From NCBI GenBank assembly GCA_031263875.1, contig JAISEX010000035.1, forward strand, positions 1 through 7,664: 7,664 bases of DNA, written 5' to 3'. The position numbers and the translations under genes were made by a program. This DNA is from Eubacteriales Family XIII. Incertae Sedis bacterium (lineage in GTDB: Bacteria > Bacillota > Clostridia > Peptostreptococcales > Anaerovoracaceae). Positions 1 to 6,059 of this stretch are shown here, piece after piece. Below the pieces are notes generated by a model. That model did no database searches, was not told the DNA's origin, and was given only the letters and a program-made list of their open reading frames with translations. Position 1 is the stretch's first letter. Each line of letters begins with the position of its first letter.

Positions 1-406
1 GGGCAGACCATTCTAGTATAACAATTTCGGAGTGCAATTTTTTCGTATTTTATTTTAATGTGGAAACAGGCAAATGGCCCGGCGGTGAATTATTACCTCG
101 GCAATTAATAGTCGGGACAAAGCGGCGAAGATTTTTGTCAGTATGCGAGGCGGCAGAACCGCGCATACCGGTTGTATGTAAGGATTCTGCCAACAAAGCA
201 GACTGGCAAAAAGATCGGCGCGACTTCCTACTATTAGTTGCCGGGGTAATAACCGCGGAGGCTGTTTTTTGCGCGGTTAAGTGTTGTATAATAATGTTGC
301 CGCGGGAGGTAATTGCTCGGTGCGCATTGAGAGATAATTTCGCTGGGCGGCGCGTACGGCGTTCTCTTATCGGAACACCGTTGACTGAAAAACGGCGGAG
401 GACAGT
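1..406. other. Leader region without a supported gene
   Basis: This stretch is AT-richer than what follows. A plus-strand frame is open from base 3 to the stop at 408-410, with a possible GTG at 60, and its stop overlaps the start of the next gene as ATGA, which can mark translational coupling. Against a real gene: codon use shows none of the third-position GC preference of its neighbours, the product is very rich in Arg and Cys, and I recognise no domain. A GTATGC/GCATAC hairpin (141-168, with inner GCGG/CCGC) competes with a second pairing, GGCAGAA (152-158) with TTCTGCC (184-190). A short CCGTT/AACGG hairpin (378-395) sits just before the ribosome binding site at 397-402. It may be a leader, a dispersed repeat or a gene remnant; I cannot tell which. 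Confidence 0.45.
287..292 (+). promoter_or_regulatory. Possible -10 element for the hydrolase/ABC operon
   Basis: A perfect TATAAT lies about 115 bp before the hydrolase start. The bases 17-18 bp upstream are T-rich (TGTTTT/GTTTTT) and match the -35 consensus poorly. If used, the transcript would start near 299 and carry a leader of about 108 nt. This is weak, motif-only evidence. Confidence 0.25.
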
Positions 407-1024
407 ATGAAATTTTATTATCAGGGACACGGCAGCTACCGATTCACGGCGGACGACGGGCGCGTTATCTACGTGGATCCCTACGCGGGCGGCGGGTATG
501 ACCTGCCCGCCGATATCATTCTCGTGACGCACGGGCATCACGACCACAACAAGGTGGAACTCGTTACGCGGCGGCCCGGTTGCGTCCTGATTACCAACGC
601 GGAGGCGCTTGCGGGCGGAACGCACGCGGCCTTCGATTTTGACGGTATAAAAATAGAAGCGACAGTAGCCGGTAACAAAAATCACGACCCGAAGAAGTGC
701 GTGGGATTTATCCTGACGTGTGCGGGCAGCGGAGAAGGCGGCGCGCCCCTCACGATTTACTGCTCCGGCGATACGTCGAAAACGGAACGGATGGCGGAAC
801 TCGCGGAGCGGCGGCTCGATTATGCGATCATCTGCGGCGACGGCGTCTATAATATGGATTTGGACGAGGCGGCGGAATGCGCGGAGATCATCGGGGCGAA
901 ACACAACATTCCGGTGCACCTAAAACCCAGCGACGTGGGCGAGCTGTTCGACCGCGAGGGCGCGGAGAAGTGGGCCGCGCCGAACAAACTTATCGTCCTG
1001 CCGGGCGAAGAGATAACATTGTAG
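407..1024 (+). CDS. MBL-fold metal-dependent hydrolase (UlaG/UPF0173-like)
   Basis: A 205-residue cytoplasmic protein of the metallo-beta-lactamase fold, close to the small single-domain Lactamase_B_2/_3-type hydrolases. The metal-binding motif HGHHDH is at residues 42-47 (H42, H44, D46, H47). Further candidate ligands are H93, D122 in the SGDT strand and H171 in IPVHLKP, so the set needed for a two-metal centre looks complete. The length fits the family, and there is no signal peptide. The ATG is supported by GGAGGA at 397-402, four bases upstream. It is the first gene of a tight operon with an ABC exporter, the ATPase start lying 9 bp after its stop. Members of this family hydrolyse varied phosphodiesters, lactones or thioesters; the substrate cannot be read from sequence. 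Fold and metal site are confident, reaction unknown. Confidence 0.9.
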   Translation: MKFYYQGHGSYRFTADDGRVIYVDPYAGGGYDLPADIILVTHGHHDHNKVELVTRRPGCVLITNAEALAGGTHAAFDFDGIKIEATVAGNKNHDPKKCVGFILTCAGSGEGGAPLTIYCSGDTSKTERMAELAERRLDYAIICGDGVYNMDLDEAAECAEIIGAKHNIPVHLKPSDVGELFDREGAEKWAAPNKLIVLPGEEITL

Positions 1025-1033
1025 GGCGGCGTT

Positions 1034-1777
1034 TTGGAAGCGATCGAATTACGGAATATATCAATAACGCTCGGTAAAGTCCGAATCTTGACAGATGTCG
1101 ATCTGTCGGTCAGGGCGGGAACCGTCTGCGGTTTGCTCGGTCCGTCGGGCGCCGGTAAAACGACCGCTGTAAAAATCGCGTGCGGAATTCTCGAGGCCGA
1201 TAGCGGTGAAGCCTATGTGCTCGGAACGAAGATGCCGTCGCTGGACGGCATGAGAAACGTCGGGTACATGGCGCAGGAAGACGCGCTGTACGCCGATCTG
1301 ACGGGCAGGCAGAATCTCGAATTTTTCGGGCAGCTTCAGGGCGTAACGAAATCCACTCTCGCCGGGCGTGTTGACCGCGCGCTTGAGCTTGTCGATCTCA
1401 CAGCCGACGCGGGGAAACTCACGTCGAAGTTTTCGGGCGGCATGAGGCGGCGTCTTGCGCTTGCCGCCGCGATGCTCCACGAGCCGCCGGTGTTGATACT
1501 CGACGAACCGACGGTCGGCATAGACCCGCTTTTGCGGAAGAATATCTGGGACGGGCTTTATGCCGTCGCGCGATCCGGGACCGGGATTTTAATAACGACG
1601 CACGTGATGGACGAAGCGGAGAAATGCGATAGGCTCGTGCTGATGAGAAACGGCCGCGTGATAGGCGAAGGCAGCCCCGCGGAATTGAAAGAGCGCGCGG
1701 GCAAGCAGACCATCGAGGAAGTCTTTCTCGAACTTAGCGAACACACGGCGGAAACGAAGGGCGGTGAAGCGGAATGA
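1034..1777 (+). CDS. ABC transporter ATP-binding protein
   Basis: A 247-residue nucleotide-binding subunit of an ABC-2-type exporter, acting on the inner face of the membrane. All core motifs are present: Walker A GPSGAGKTT (36-44), Q-loop Q81, signature FSGGMRRR (133-140), Walker B VLILDE ending at D157/E158, D-loop GID (162-164) and switch histidine H190. The spacing is typical of the CcmA/NatA-like group with a short C-terminal tail. The start is TTG at 1034, preceded only by a weak GGGCGG-like site; in-frame alternatives would cut into the first beta-strand. It follows the hydrolase by 9 bp, and its stop overlaps the permease ATG as ATGA, so the two ABC subunits are probably translationally coupled. 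Substrate is unknown; drug, peptide or sodium efflux are all possible for this group. Confidence 0.93.
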   Translation: MEAIELRNISITLGKVRILTDVDLSVRAGTVCGLLGPSGAGKTTAVKIACGILEADSGEAYVLGTKMPSLDGMRNVGYMAQEDALYADLTGRQNLEFFGQLQGVTKSTLAGRVDRALELVDLTADAGKLTSKFSGGMRRRLALAAAMLHEPPVLILDEPTVGIDPLLRKNIWDGLYAVARSGTGILITTHVMDEAEKCDRLVLMRNGRVIGEGSPAELKERAGKQTIEEVFLELSEHTAETKGGEAE

Positions 1778-3033
1778 GAGTGCGCGCTTTTGCCCTGAGG
1801 ATACTTCGCCAGATGTCGCACGACAAGCGCACGCTCGCGCTGATGATAGTCGCACCGCTGCTTCTGATGACGCTCGTCTATTATATATTCGAGGGCACAA
1901 ACGATGAAATCAGCATCGGAGCCGTCGGCGCTCCTCAGCAGTTTATCGAAGCGGTCGAATCGGAAAACGACGTTACGCTCACCACTTACGAAAGCCGCGC
2001 GGATGCGCAGCAGGCGCTTACAGACGGGGCTGTCGTCGCGTACATAGATATAGCGTTAACCGCCGATGACGCGGAGCTGGAAGCGCCGCGGGCATATATA
2101 ATGGTAGACGCCGCGGCGGGAAGCAAAGCGCAGGCGGCCGAGAAACTTCTCCGGAGCGCCGCGGAAACCATGGGCGGCGGCGCGGGCTTGCCTTCCGCGA
2201 TACAGCCGTCAAGCAATTCGCTTGACATGGGCGGCAACCAGCCGTCAAGCAATTTGGCTGACACGAGCGACAGCCAGCCGTCAAGCAATTTGCCTGACAC
2301 GAGCGACAGCCGGCCGTCAGGCAATTCGCTTGACATGGGTAGCGGGCAACCGTCAAGTAATTCGCTTGACACGAGTAAAAACCAACCGTCAAGTAATTCG
2401 TTTGACGTATCCGTCGATTATTATAAGGGCATAAAAAACTTTACGTCGTTCGATATGTTCGGCCCGACGCTAATGAGTTTTATCGTGTTTTTCTTCGTCT
2501 TTCTCGTCGCGGGCATGGCGTTCCTGAAGGAGCGCAAAAGCGGGACACTCGAAAAAGTTATCTCCACGCCCGTGCGCCGGTGGGAAATCGTCGCGGGTTA
2601 TATCCTCGGATTCGGCGCCATCACCATCGTGCAATCCGTCATCATAAACGTGTATATCATCACGGTTCTCGGCGTCATTATGAACGGCTCGCTCGGCTAC
2701 GTCCTGCTCATTACGCTGCTCGAAGCGATCTGCGCGCTGTCACTCGGCATGCTCCTTTCGACCGCCGCGGGCAGCGAATTTCAAATGATGCAATTCATCC
2801 CGATAATCATACTGCCGCAATTGTTCTTCTCTGGCCTGTTCGATTTGTCGGAAGGCTGGCTGATATTTGGCCGCATTTTCCCGCTGACCTACGCCGCCGA
2901 AGCCATGAACAAGATCATGTATTATGACGGCGGCATCGGCGATATGTGGATAGACGTCGTCGTTCTGCTCGGCTTCTCCGCGCTGTTTGCCGCGCTGAAC
3001 GTTCTGCTTCTCAAACGGTACCGGAGGATTTGA
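1774..3033 (+). CDS. ABC-2 family transporter permease with repeat-expanded outer domain
   Basis: A 419-residue membrane subunit of the ABC2_membrane_3 (NatB/YhaP-like) type, partner of the ATPase just upstream. TM1 is at about residues 21-39, followed by a long outside domain (about 40-225), then roughly five more membrane helices: about 228-251, 271-300, 310-331, 339-361 and 391-413. The SGTLEKVISTPVRRWE stretch (256-271) after TM2 is the coupling region usual in this family. The ATG lies in the ATGA overlap at 1774-1777. The unusual part is residues 144-215: six 12-residue units of the QPSSNSLD type, polar and probably disordered, placed just before TM2. It is a spacer-like expansion of the outside domain and removes no core helix, so the protein should still be functional. 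Transport substrate unknown. Confidence 0.9.
   Translation: MRVRAFALRILRQMSHDKRTLALMIVAPLLLMTLVYYIFEGTNDEISIGAVGAPQQFIEAVESENDVTLTTYESRADAQQALTDGAVVAYIDIALTADDAELEAPRAYIMVDAAAGSKAQAAEKLLRSAAETMGGGAGLPSAIQPSSNSLDMGGNQPSSNLADTSDSQPSSNLPDTSDSRPSGNSLDMGSGQPSSNSLDTSKNQPSSNSFDVSVDYYKGIKNFTSFDMFGPTLMSFIVFFFVFLVAGMAFLKERKSGTLEKVISTPVRRWEIVAGYILGFGAITIVQSVIINVYIITVLGVIMNGSLGYVLLITLLEAICALSLGMLLSTAAGSEFQMMQFIPIIILPQLFFSGLFDLSEGWLIFGRIFPLTYAAEAMNKIMYYDGGIGDMWIDVVVLLGFSALFAALNVLLLKRYRRI
2203..2418 (+). repeat. Six tandem 36-bp palindromic repeats inside the permease gene
   Basis: Units start at 2203, 2239, 2275, 2311, 2347 and 2383, each exactly 36 bp, so the reading frame is kept (12 residues per unit). 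The conserved core is CCGTCAAGCAATTCGCTTGAC-like: arms GTCAAGC and GCTTGAC around a 5-base AATTC loop. Unit 1 is a perfect 7-bp hairpin; units 4, 5 and 6 pair with G-T wobbles; units 2 and 3 carry mismatches. Units 2 and 3 differ by a single base, suggesting recent duplication, while unit 6 has diverged at its 3' end. The linkers alternate between ATGGG- and ACGAG-type. Because the unit has no stop codon in several frames, both strands are open across the array. Confidence 0.93.
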
Positions 3034-3039
3034 CGAGCG

Positions 3040-3792
3040 CTATCTGATCCTGCTTTCCCACGCCTTTACCGTGCTGTCCGCGATGATTTTTTTCAAAGGC
3101 TCGATGCTCTCCGTTGCGTCGTACGCCTCCATAGCGATAACATACGGCGCTTTTTCCTCGGCGTAAATTATCGTGGGCGGATAGTCGTGGATCATCAGAT
3201 AATAGTTCAATAATGTCCGGCCGACGCGTCCGTTGCCATCAGCAAACGGATGTATATATTCAAATTGGGCGTGGAAATATGCCGCCGCGGAGAGAATGTT
3301 CCGTACGTTCGCGGGATCGATTTCAGGCGCGTTGATCTCGTCGAGCAACGCGTCGATGCCCGCCGCAACCTCATCCGGCGCGTAACCGACATCGGTGAGC
3401 CCGACCATGTAGTCGTGCTTTTTATACATGCCAGGGCGTTCGGCAGTATCAATGTAGGTGTGTTCGTCGTATGTTCCGGCGGTCAGGATCAAATGGATTT
3501 CCTTGATAAGTTTCACGCTTACCGGCTCGCGGGCAATGATCTTGTCCAGCAGATAGTAATAGCACGTCCGCTGATTCCGCTGTTCGAAAACGGCGCGAAG
3601 ATCGCCTGTAAAGTTATTTACTTGACCGCTTGTGAATATCTCGCGCGTGTCATGATAATCCACGTCATCGTTTTCGATTTTCCCGGAATTATACGCGAAA
3701 AGAATGCGGTAATTGTCAAGCGCAAGCTCGAGCTTCGCCTTCGTATCGATTCTCTTGTTTTGCCACCATGATACGATTTCGGTGTAATCCAT
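3040..3792 (-). CDS. Fic domain protein (class II, N-terminal inhibitory motif)
   Basis: A 250-residue Fic/DOC-family protein. Family members usually transfer AMP, or less often another nucleotide-derived group, onto a hydroxyl side chain of a target protein. The complete active-site motif HPFADGNGRVGR is at residues 181-192 with catalytic H181. The N-terminal helix holds SGKIEN (36-41), matching the (S/T)xxxE(G/N) inhibitory motif whose glutamate (here E40) blocks productive ATP binding; this makes it a self-inhibited class II Fic. The flap that docks targets is likely near residues 118-132. There is no membrane segment and no obvious C-terminal DNA-binding domain. ATG at 3792 has GGAGGA 8 nt upstream (3800-3805). 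It lies 48 bp after the lipocalin-like gene and may be co-transcribed with it. No separate antitoxin gene is adjacent, as expected when inhibition is intramolecular. Target unknown. Confidence 0.93.
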   Translation of the reverse strand: MDYTEIVSWWQNKRIDTKAKLELALDNYRILFAYNSGKIENDDVDYHDTREIFTSGQVNNFTGDLRAVFEQRNQRTCYYYLLDKIIAREPVSVKLIKEIHLILTAGTYDEHTYIDTAERPGMYKKHDYMVGLTDVGYAPDEVAAGIDALLDEINAPEIDPANVRNILSAAAYFHAQFEYIHPFADGNGRVGRTLLNYYLMIHDYPPTIIYAEEKAPYVIAMEAYDATESIEPLKKIIADSTVKAWESRIR

Positions 3793-3811
3793 CCGTTTGT
3801 CCTCCGCGATT

Positions 3812-3817
3812 ATTATA
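3812..3817 (-). promoter_or_regulatory. Possible extended -10 for the Fic gene
   Basis: Read on the minus strand, TGATATAAT is an extended -10 (TGnTATAAT) in the 48-bp gap before the Fic gene. No good -35 is seen. Transcription would begin about at the ribosome binding site, giving a leader of only about 13 nt. The Fic gene could instead be read through from the lipocalin gene. Confidence 0.35.
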
Positions 3818-3840
3818 TCACGGGGGATTTGAGGCGCTGG

Positions 3841-4296
3841 TCATCTCACCCACACAAGTTCCGTGCGGCGGCGTTTACCATCCGCGCCGATGCGAACCGG
3901 ATCCGCCGTTAGCACGAGAGTGCCCGCGTCACGAAATTCGACATACCGTTTTTGCCTGCTGCCGATCCAATTCGGAATCAGCGAAAACTCAAGCTCGTGG
4001 TAAACGATGCCCGCGTCTTCGTCCGTAACAAAACGCCCCGCATAGGCAAACGTGCCGCGCGCCGCGGCGAGCGTCTGCTCATCGGATCCGCCGGCCGTAT
4101 CGGGGATGTCGTACCGCGGCCGGTTCGCGCAGGCGATCTGCACCGAAACCCAACCGTCGTCCGAATAACATATGAAGCCCGTCGCTCCGGCTCCCATTAC
4201 CGCAATCGTTTCCCCCGACTCGTCGGTACCTGTAAACGATTGCAGCCTCCACGTGCCGACAAGCGCGGCGCTGATGCGTTGGTTATCTTTACTCAT
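3841..4296 (-). CDS. Lipocalin-like domain protein (Lipocalin_5 type)
   Basis: A 151-residue protein resembling the Lipocalin_5 family of small beta-barrel proteins. Family hallmarks visible: GTWRL at residues 14-18 near the N-terminus; a GFICYSDDGWVSVQIA strand pair (40-55); GTFAYAGRF (81-89), where family members often have a tyrosine-containing strand; then H100 and the SLIPNWIGSRQKR block (105-117); and a closing LVWVR. No signal peptide or membrane segment, so probably cytoplasmic. The ATG at 4296 is preceded on the minus strand by a GGAGAGGGG purine tract (4303-4311). It is divergent from the HAD gene and upstream of the Fic gene in the same direction. No specific ligand or reaction is established for this family, and I do not infer one. 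Family assignment is good, function unknown. Confidence 0.82.
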   Translation of the reverse strand: MSKDNQRISAALVGTWRLQSFTGTDESGETIAVMGAGATGFICYSDDGWVSVQIACANRPRYDIPDTAGGSDEQTLAAARGTFAYAGRFVTDEDAGIVYHELEFSLIPNWIGSRQKRYVEFRDAGTLVLTADPVRIGADGKRRRTELVWVR

Positions 4297-4331
4297 AATC
4301 TGCCCCTCTCCGTTTCATGTTTGCTTTCATA

Positions 4332-4340
4332 TGTTATATT
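4332..4340 (+). promoter_or_regulatory. Possible extended -10 for the HAD gene, giving a leaderless mRNA
   Basis: Plus-strand TGTTATATT fits an extended -10 (TGnTATATT). Transcription would start near 4347, only about 3 bases before the ATG at 4350. No Shine-Dalgarno sequence precedes that ATG, which agrees with leaderless translation. The assignment rests on motifs only. Confidence 0.4.
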
Positions 4341-4367
4341 ATATTCATAATGACTAAGGAACTTCAA
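4338..4367 (-). promoter_or_regulatory. Probable promoter for the lipocalin (and Fic) genes
   Basis: Minus-strand TATAAT (4338-4343) with TTGAAG (4362-4367, four of six matches to TTGACA) at an 18-bp spacing. The predicted start near 4331 leaves a leader of about 35 nt that contains the purine-rich ribosome binding site. The -35 lies within the first codons of the divergent HAD gene. Its -10 shares bases with the plus-strand -10 at 4335-4340. Confidence 0.5.
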
Positions 4368-5201
4368 AACAATAAAACCCGAATCCGGCTGGTCGCGACC
4401 GATCTCGACGGGACGCTGCTCGATTCGTCGATGGGACTTCCGGCGGAGAACAAAGCGGCGCTGGAGCGCTGCGCACAGGACGGCATAACGATAGTCGTCG
4501 CGACGGGGCGCTCACTGATGACCGTTCCCGAGGCGGTGCGGAACATTCGCGGGCTTAAGTGGCTCGTCTGTTCCAACGGCGCCAAAATATACGATAACGT
4601 TACCGGGGAGCAGCTCTACGCGCGCTTCCTCAGCGCGGAAGCCGTCGCGCACGTGAGCGAACTTATTCGCGACGCGTCGATAATGAAGGAAGTGTTTTGG
4701 CAGGGCGTCGCCTATACCGATAAGGTGTCCTACGAGCATTCGGACAGCTTCGGCGTCCCCGCGCGCTCGCAGGATTACATCAAAAGGACGCGCCGGCCGG
4801 TGGACAGCATCGCCGATTTCGCCTTCGACCACATTCACGAAATCGAGAACATCAACTTCATCTACGGCGACACGATCCAGCGGCTCAAGATACTGAACGC
4901 GCTGTCAAGCTCCGACCTTTACACCCTCACGTCGTCCTTTTCGTTTAATTTCGAGATAGGCGGCATCGGTGTCAGCAAGGCGGTCGCCCTCGAAGAAATT
5001 TGCGCGCAGCTCGGCGTGGACGCTTCCGAGGTGCTGGCGATAGGCGACAACAGCAACGACCTCTCCATGATAGAGTTCGCGGGCATCGGCGTCGCCATGC
5101 AGGACGCCACGCACGACGTCCGGCAGGCCGCGGACACCGTGACGCTGGCCAACGATGACCTCGGCGTCGCCTTTGCCATCAATACGCTGTGCTTCTCATG
5201 A
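4350..5201 (+). CDS. Cof-type HAD-superfamily phosphatase
   Basis: A 283-residue cytoplasmic HAD hydrolase of the Cof/YidA-like subfamily with a C2-type cap. Motif I is DLDGT (D18 nucleophile, D20 acid/base); motif II is in ATGR (T52); motif III is K200 in GVSKAVAL; motif IV is GDNSNDLSM (222-230) with D223 and D227 binding magnesium. The cap lies between motifs II and III, about residues 85-190. Length and motif order are normal, so it should be active, typically removing phosphate from sugar phosphates, phosphorylated cofactors or nucleotides; substrate cannot be assigned. The start at 4350 is chosen because an in-frame ATG at 4317 adds a hydrophobic, AT-encoded extension and lacks a ribosome binding site; 4350 also lacks one. 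Stands alone, divergent from the lipocalin gene; no terminator is evident directly after it. Confidence 0.92.
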   Translation: MTKELQNNKTRIRLVATDLDGTLLDSSMGLPAENKAALERCAQDGITIVVATGRSLMTVPEAVRNIRGLKWLVCSNGAKIYDNVTGEQLYARFLSAEAVAHVSELIRDASIMKEVFWQGVAYTDKVSYEHSDSFGVPARSQDYIKRTRRPVDSIADFAFDHIHEIENINFIYGDTIQRLKILNALSSSDLYTLTSSFSFNFEIGGIGVSKAVALEEICAQLGVDASEVLAIGDNSNDLSMIEFAGIGVAMQDATHDVRQAADTVTLANDDLGVAFAINTLCFS

Positions 5202-5231
5202 TTCGTGAACGCTGCCTTTAGTTTGGGCGCA

Positions 5232-5320
5232 TGGGGCACTCAAAATGCTTTTATACGTAATCACGGAAAAGTTCTCCGCGCGAGCTTTTACAAAAACGGC
5301 CTTTTATTTTGAGTGCCCCA
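5232..5320. repeat. 89-bp element bounded by perfect 15-bp inverted repeats
   Basis: TGGGGCACTCAAAAT at 5232-5246 is the exact reverse complement of 5306-5320. The interior is AT-rich, unlike the surrounding GC-rich DNA. No target-site duplication is evident outside the arms. It could be a small MITE-like element or a long-loop stem-loop; it encodes no protein. Confidence 0.75.
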
Positions 5321-5329
5321 CCGGGCTAT

Positions 5330-5347
5330 CCGGGGCTTCGGCCCCGG
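5330..5347. repeat. Stable hairpin with TTCG loop
   Basis: CCGGGGC (5330-5336), TTCG loop, GCCCCGG (5341-5347): a 7-bp, almost pure GC stem closed by a UUCG tetraloop in RNA, directly after the 89-bp element. No T-tract follows on either strand, so it is a poor intrinsic terminator. Confidence 0.75.
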
Positions 5348-5394
5348 CGCGTAAGACAAGCGCGAGAGATAAGGAGCGTAGTTTTCATTTATGG

Positions 5395-5640
5395 AACCTC
5401 CTTGCGTTCGCGCCGTGGCTGCTGCCGCACCCCTCCTATCCCTTGCGCGTCGCCTCCGCTCGTTCCTCGCTCCGGCTCCCCGTAGGGGGCTCTGCCCCCT
5501 CTCGGCGGACTGCGTCGTCTTCGGCTCCTCCGTCCTGTCACCCCCGGAGCGGTGATCCGCCGCTTCGCGGCTCCAATGAGGGGAAGTGCCTTCCCCTCAA
5601 ACTCCCCTTGGGCGCCGCTTCGCGTCGCCGTCGCACGGCG
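5395..5640. repeat. Pyrimidine-rich hairpin cluster
   Basis: The plus strand is strongly C/T-rich with several short perfect hairpins: AGGGGGC-TCT-GCCCCCT (5484-5500), GCCGC-TTC-GCGGC (5559-5571) with an outer GGAGC/GCTCC pairing (5546-5574), and the best one, TGAGGGGAAG-TGC-CTTCCCCTCA (5577-5599), a 10-bp stem with a 3-base loop. It resembles, from memory only, dispersed intergenic repeats that give false gene calls in clostridial genomes. It could equally be a structured RNA; no promoter was found for it. Confidence 0.55.
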
Positions 5641-5777
5641 GGCAGAGTACACGGCATATCCATTCTTCCTACGGCGTCCCCGTTTATCACGAACGCAACA
5701 AAAAGAACGGGAATAAACCCGACATGCGCCCCCTCTCTCTGCCGTCGTCCTTCTCATCGCCATTTCCGGGCGGCAAC

Positions 5778-5806
5778 GGGCGGCAGAATGCCGCCCCCAC
5801 GTTTTT
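5778..5806 (+). terminator. Terminator-like hairpin
   Basis: GGGCGGCA (5778-5785), GAA loop, TGCCGCCC (5789-5796), then five bases and TTTTT (5802-5806). The stem is strong, but the gap before the T-run is longer than in a good intrinsic terminator. The left arm is also part of a tandem 10-bp repeat (5768-5787). It is almost 600 bp from the nearest plus-strand gene, so it may belong to a repeat element. Confidence 0.35.
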
Positions 5807-5851
5807 CCAGGCAGTGATTTTAGCGGCTATGCCCCGGAATCCAAAATAACG

Positions 5852-5935
5852 GCCACCCGCAAGCGCAGCGAAACAATCCAGCATTACTATAAACCTCTGG
5901 ATTGCTTCGTCGCTAATGCTCCTCGCAATGACGAT
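5852..5935. repeat. Paired inverted repeat of the CGAAGCAATCCAG type
   Basis: Two opposed copies of a roughly 30-bp sequence. The inner arms 5865-5881 and 5897-5913 pair over 17 positions with three mismatches, around a 15-base loop. On the minus strand the right copy reads CGTCATTGCGAGGAGC followed by GCGACGAAGCAATCCAG. From memory this core recurs in many unrelated bacterial genomes as a dispersed palindromic repeat; I could not search for it. It is non-coding despite open frames. Confidence 0.7.
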
Positions 5936-5957
5936 CTGAGCAAAAGCACAAAAACCG

Positions 5958-5969
5958 CCCCACGTGGGG
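5958..5969. repeat. 12-bp perfect palindrome
   Basis: CCCCACGTGGGG is fully self-complementary. Such a site could bind a dimeric regulator or be part of the adjacent repeat material; no gene start lies nearby to favour an operator. Confidence 0.5.
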
Positions 5970-6059
5970 AAGGGGCCGCACATCTCTGCGCGGCTCCCAT
6001 CGTTATTGCGAATAAGCAAAATCATATACAAAATGTTATAACAAGCCGATTTGTGAGGG

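Noticed and set aside
60..410. 116-residue plus-strand gene
   Set aside because: Codon use unlike neighbours, Arg/Cys-rich product, no recognisable domain; kept only as a description of the leader region.
50..919. 289-residue minus-strand gene
   Set aside because: Mostly antisense to the well-supported hydrolase; a shadow frame in GC-rich DNA.
2203..2418. CRISPR array
   Set aside because: The units are contiguous 36-bp tandem repeats that encode protein in frame; there are no unique spacers of CRISPR length and no cas genes.
3040..4296. Fic/lipocalin as a toxin-antitoxin pair
   Set aside because: The inhibitory motif is within the Fic protein itself, and the lipocalin-like protein has no antitoxin feature.
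4317..4349. Upstream ATG start for the HAD protein
   Set aside because: It adds a hydrophobic 11-residue stretch encoded by promoter-like AT-rich DNA and is preceded by a pyrimidine tract rather than a ribosome binding site.
5245..5817. 190-residue plus-strand gene
   Set aside because: Begins inside the 89-bp inverted-repeat element and runs through hairpins; Ser/Arg/Pro low-complexity product, no ribosome binding site.
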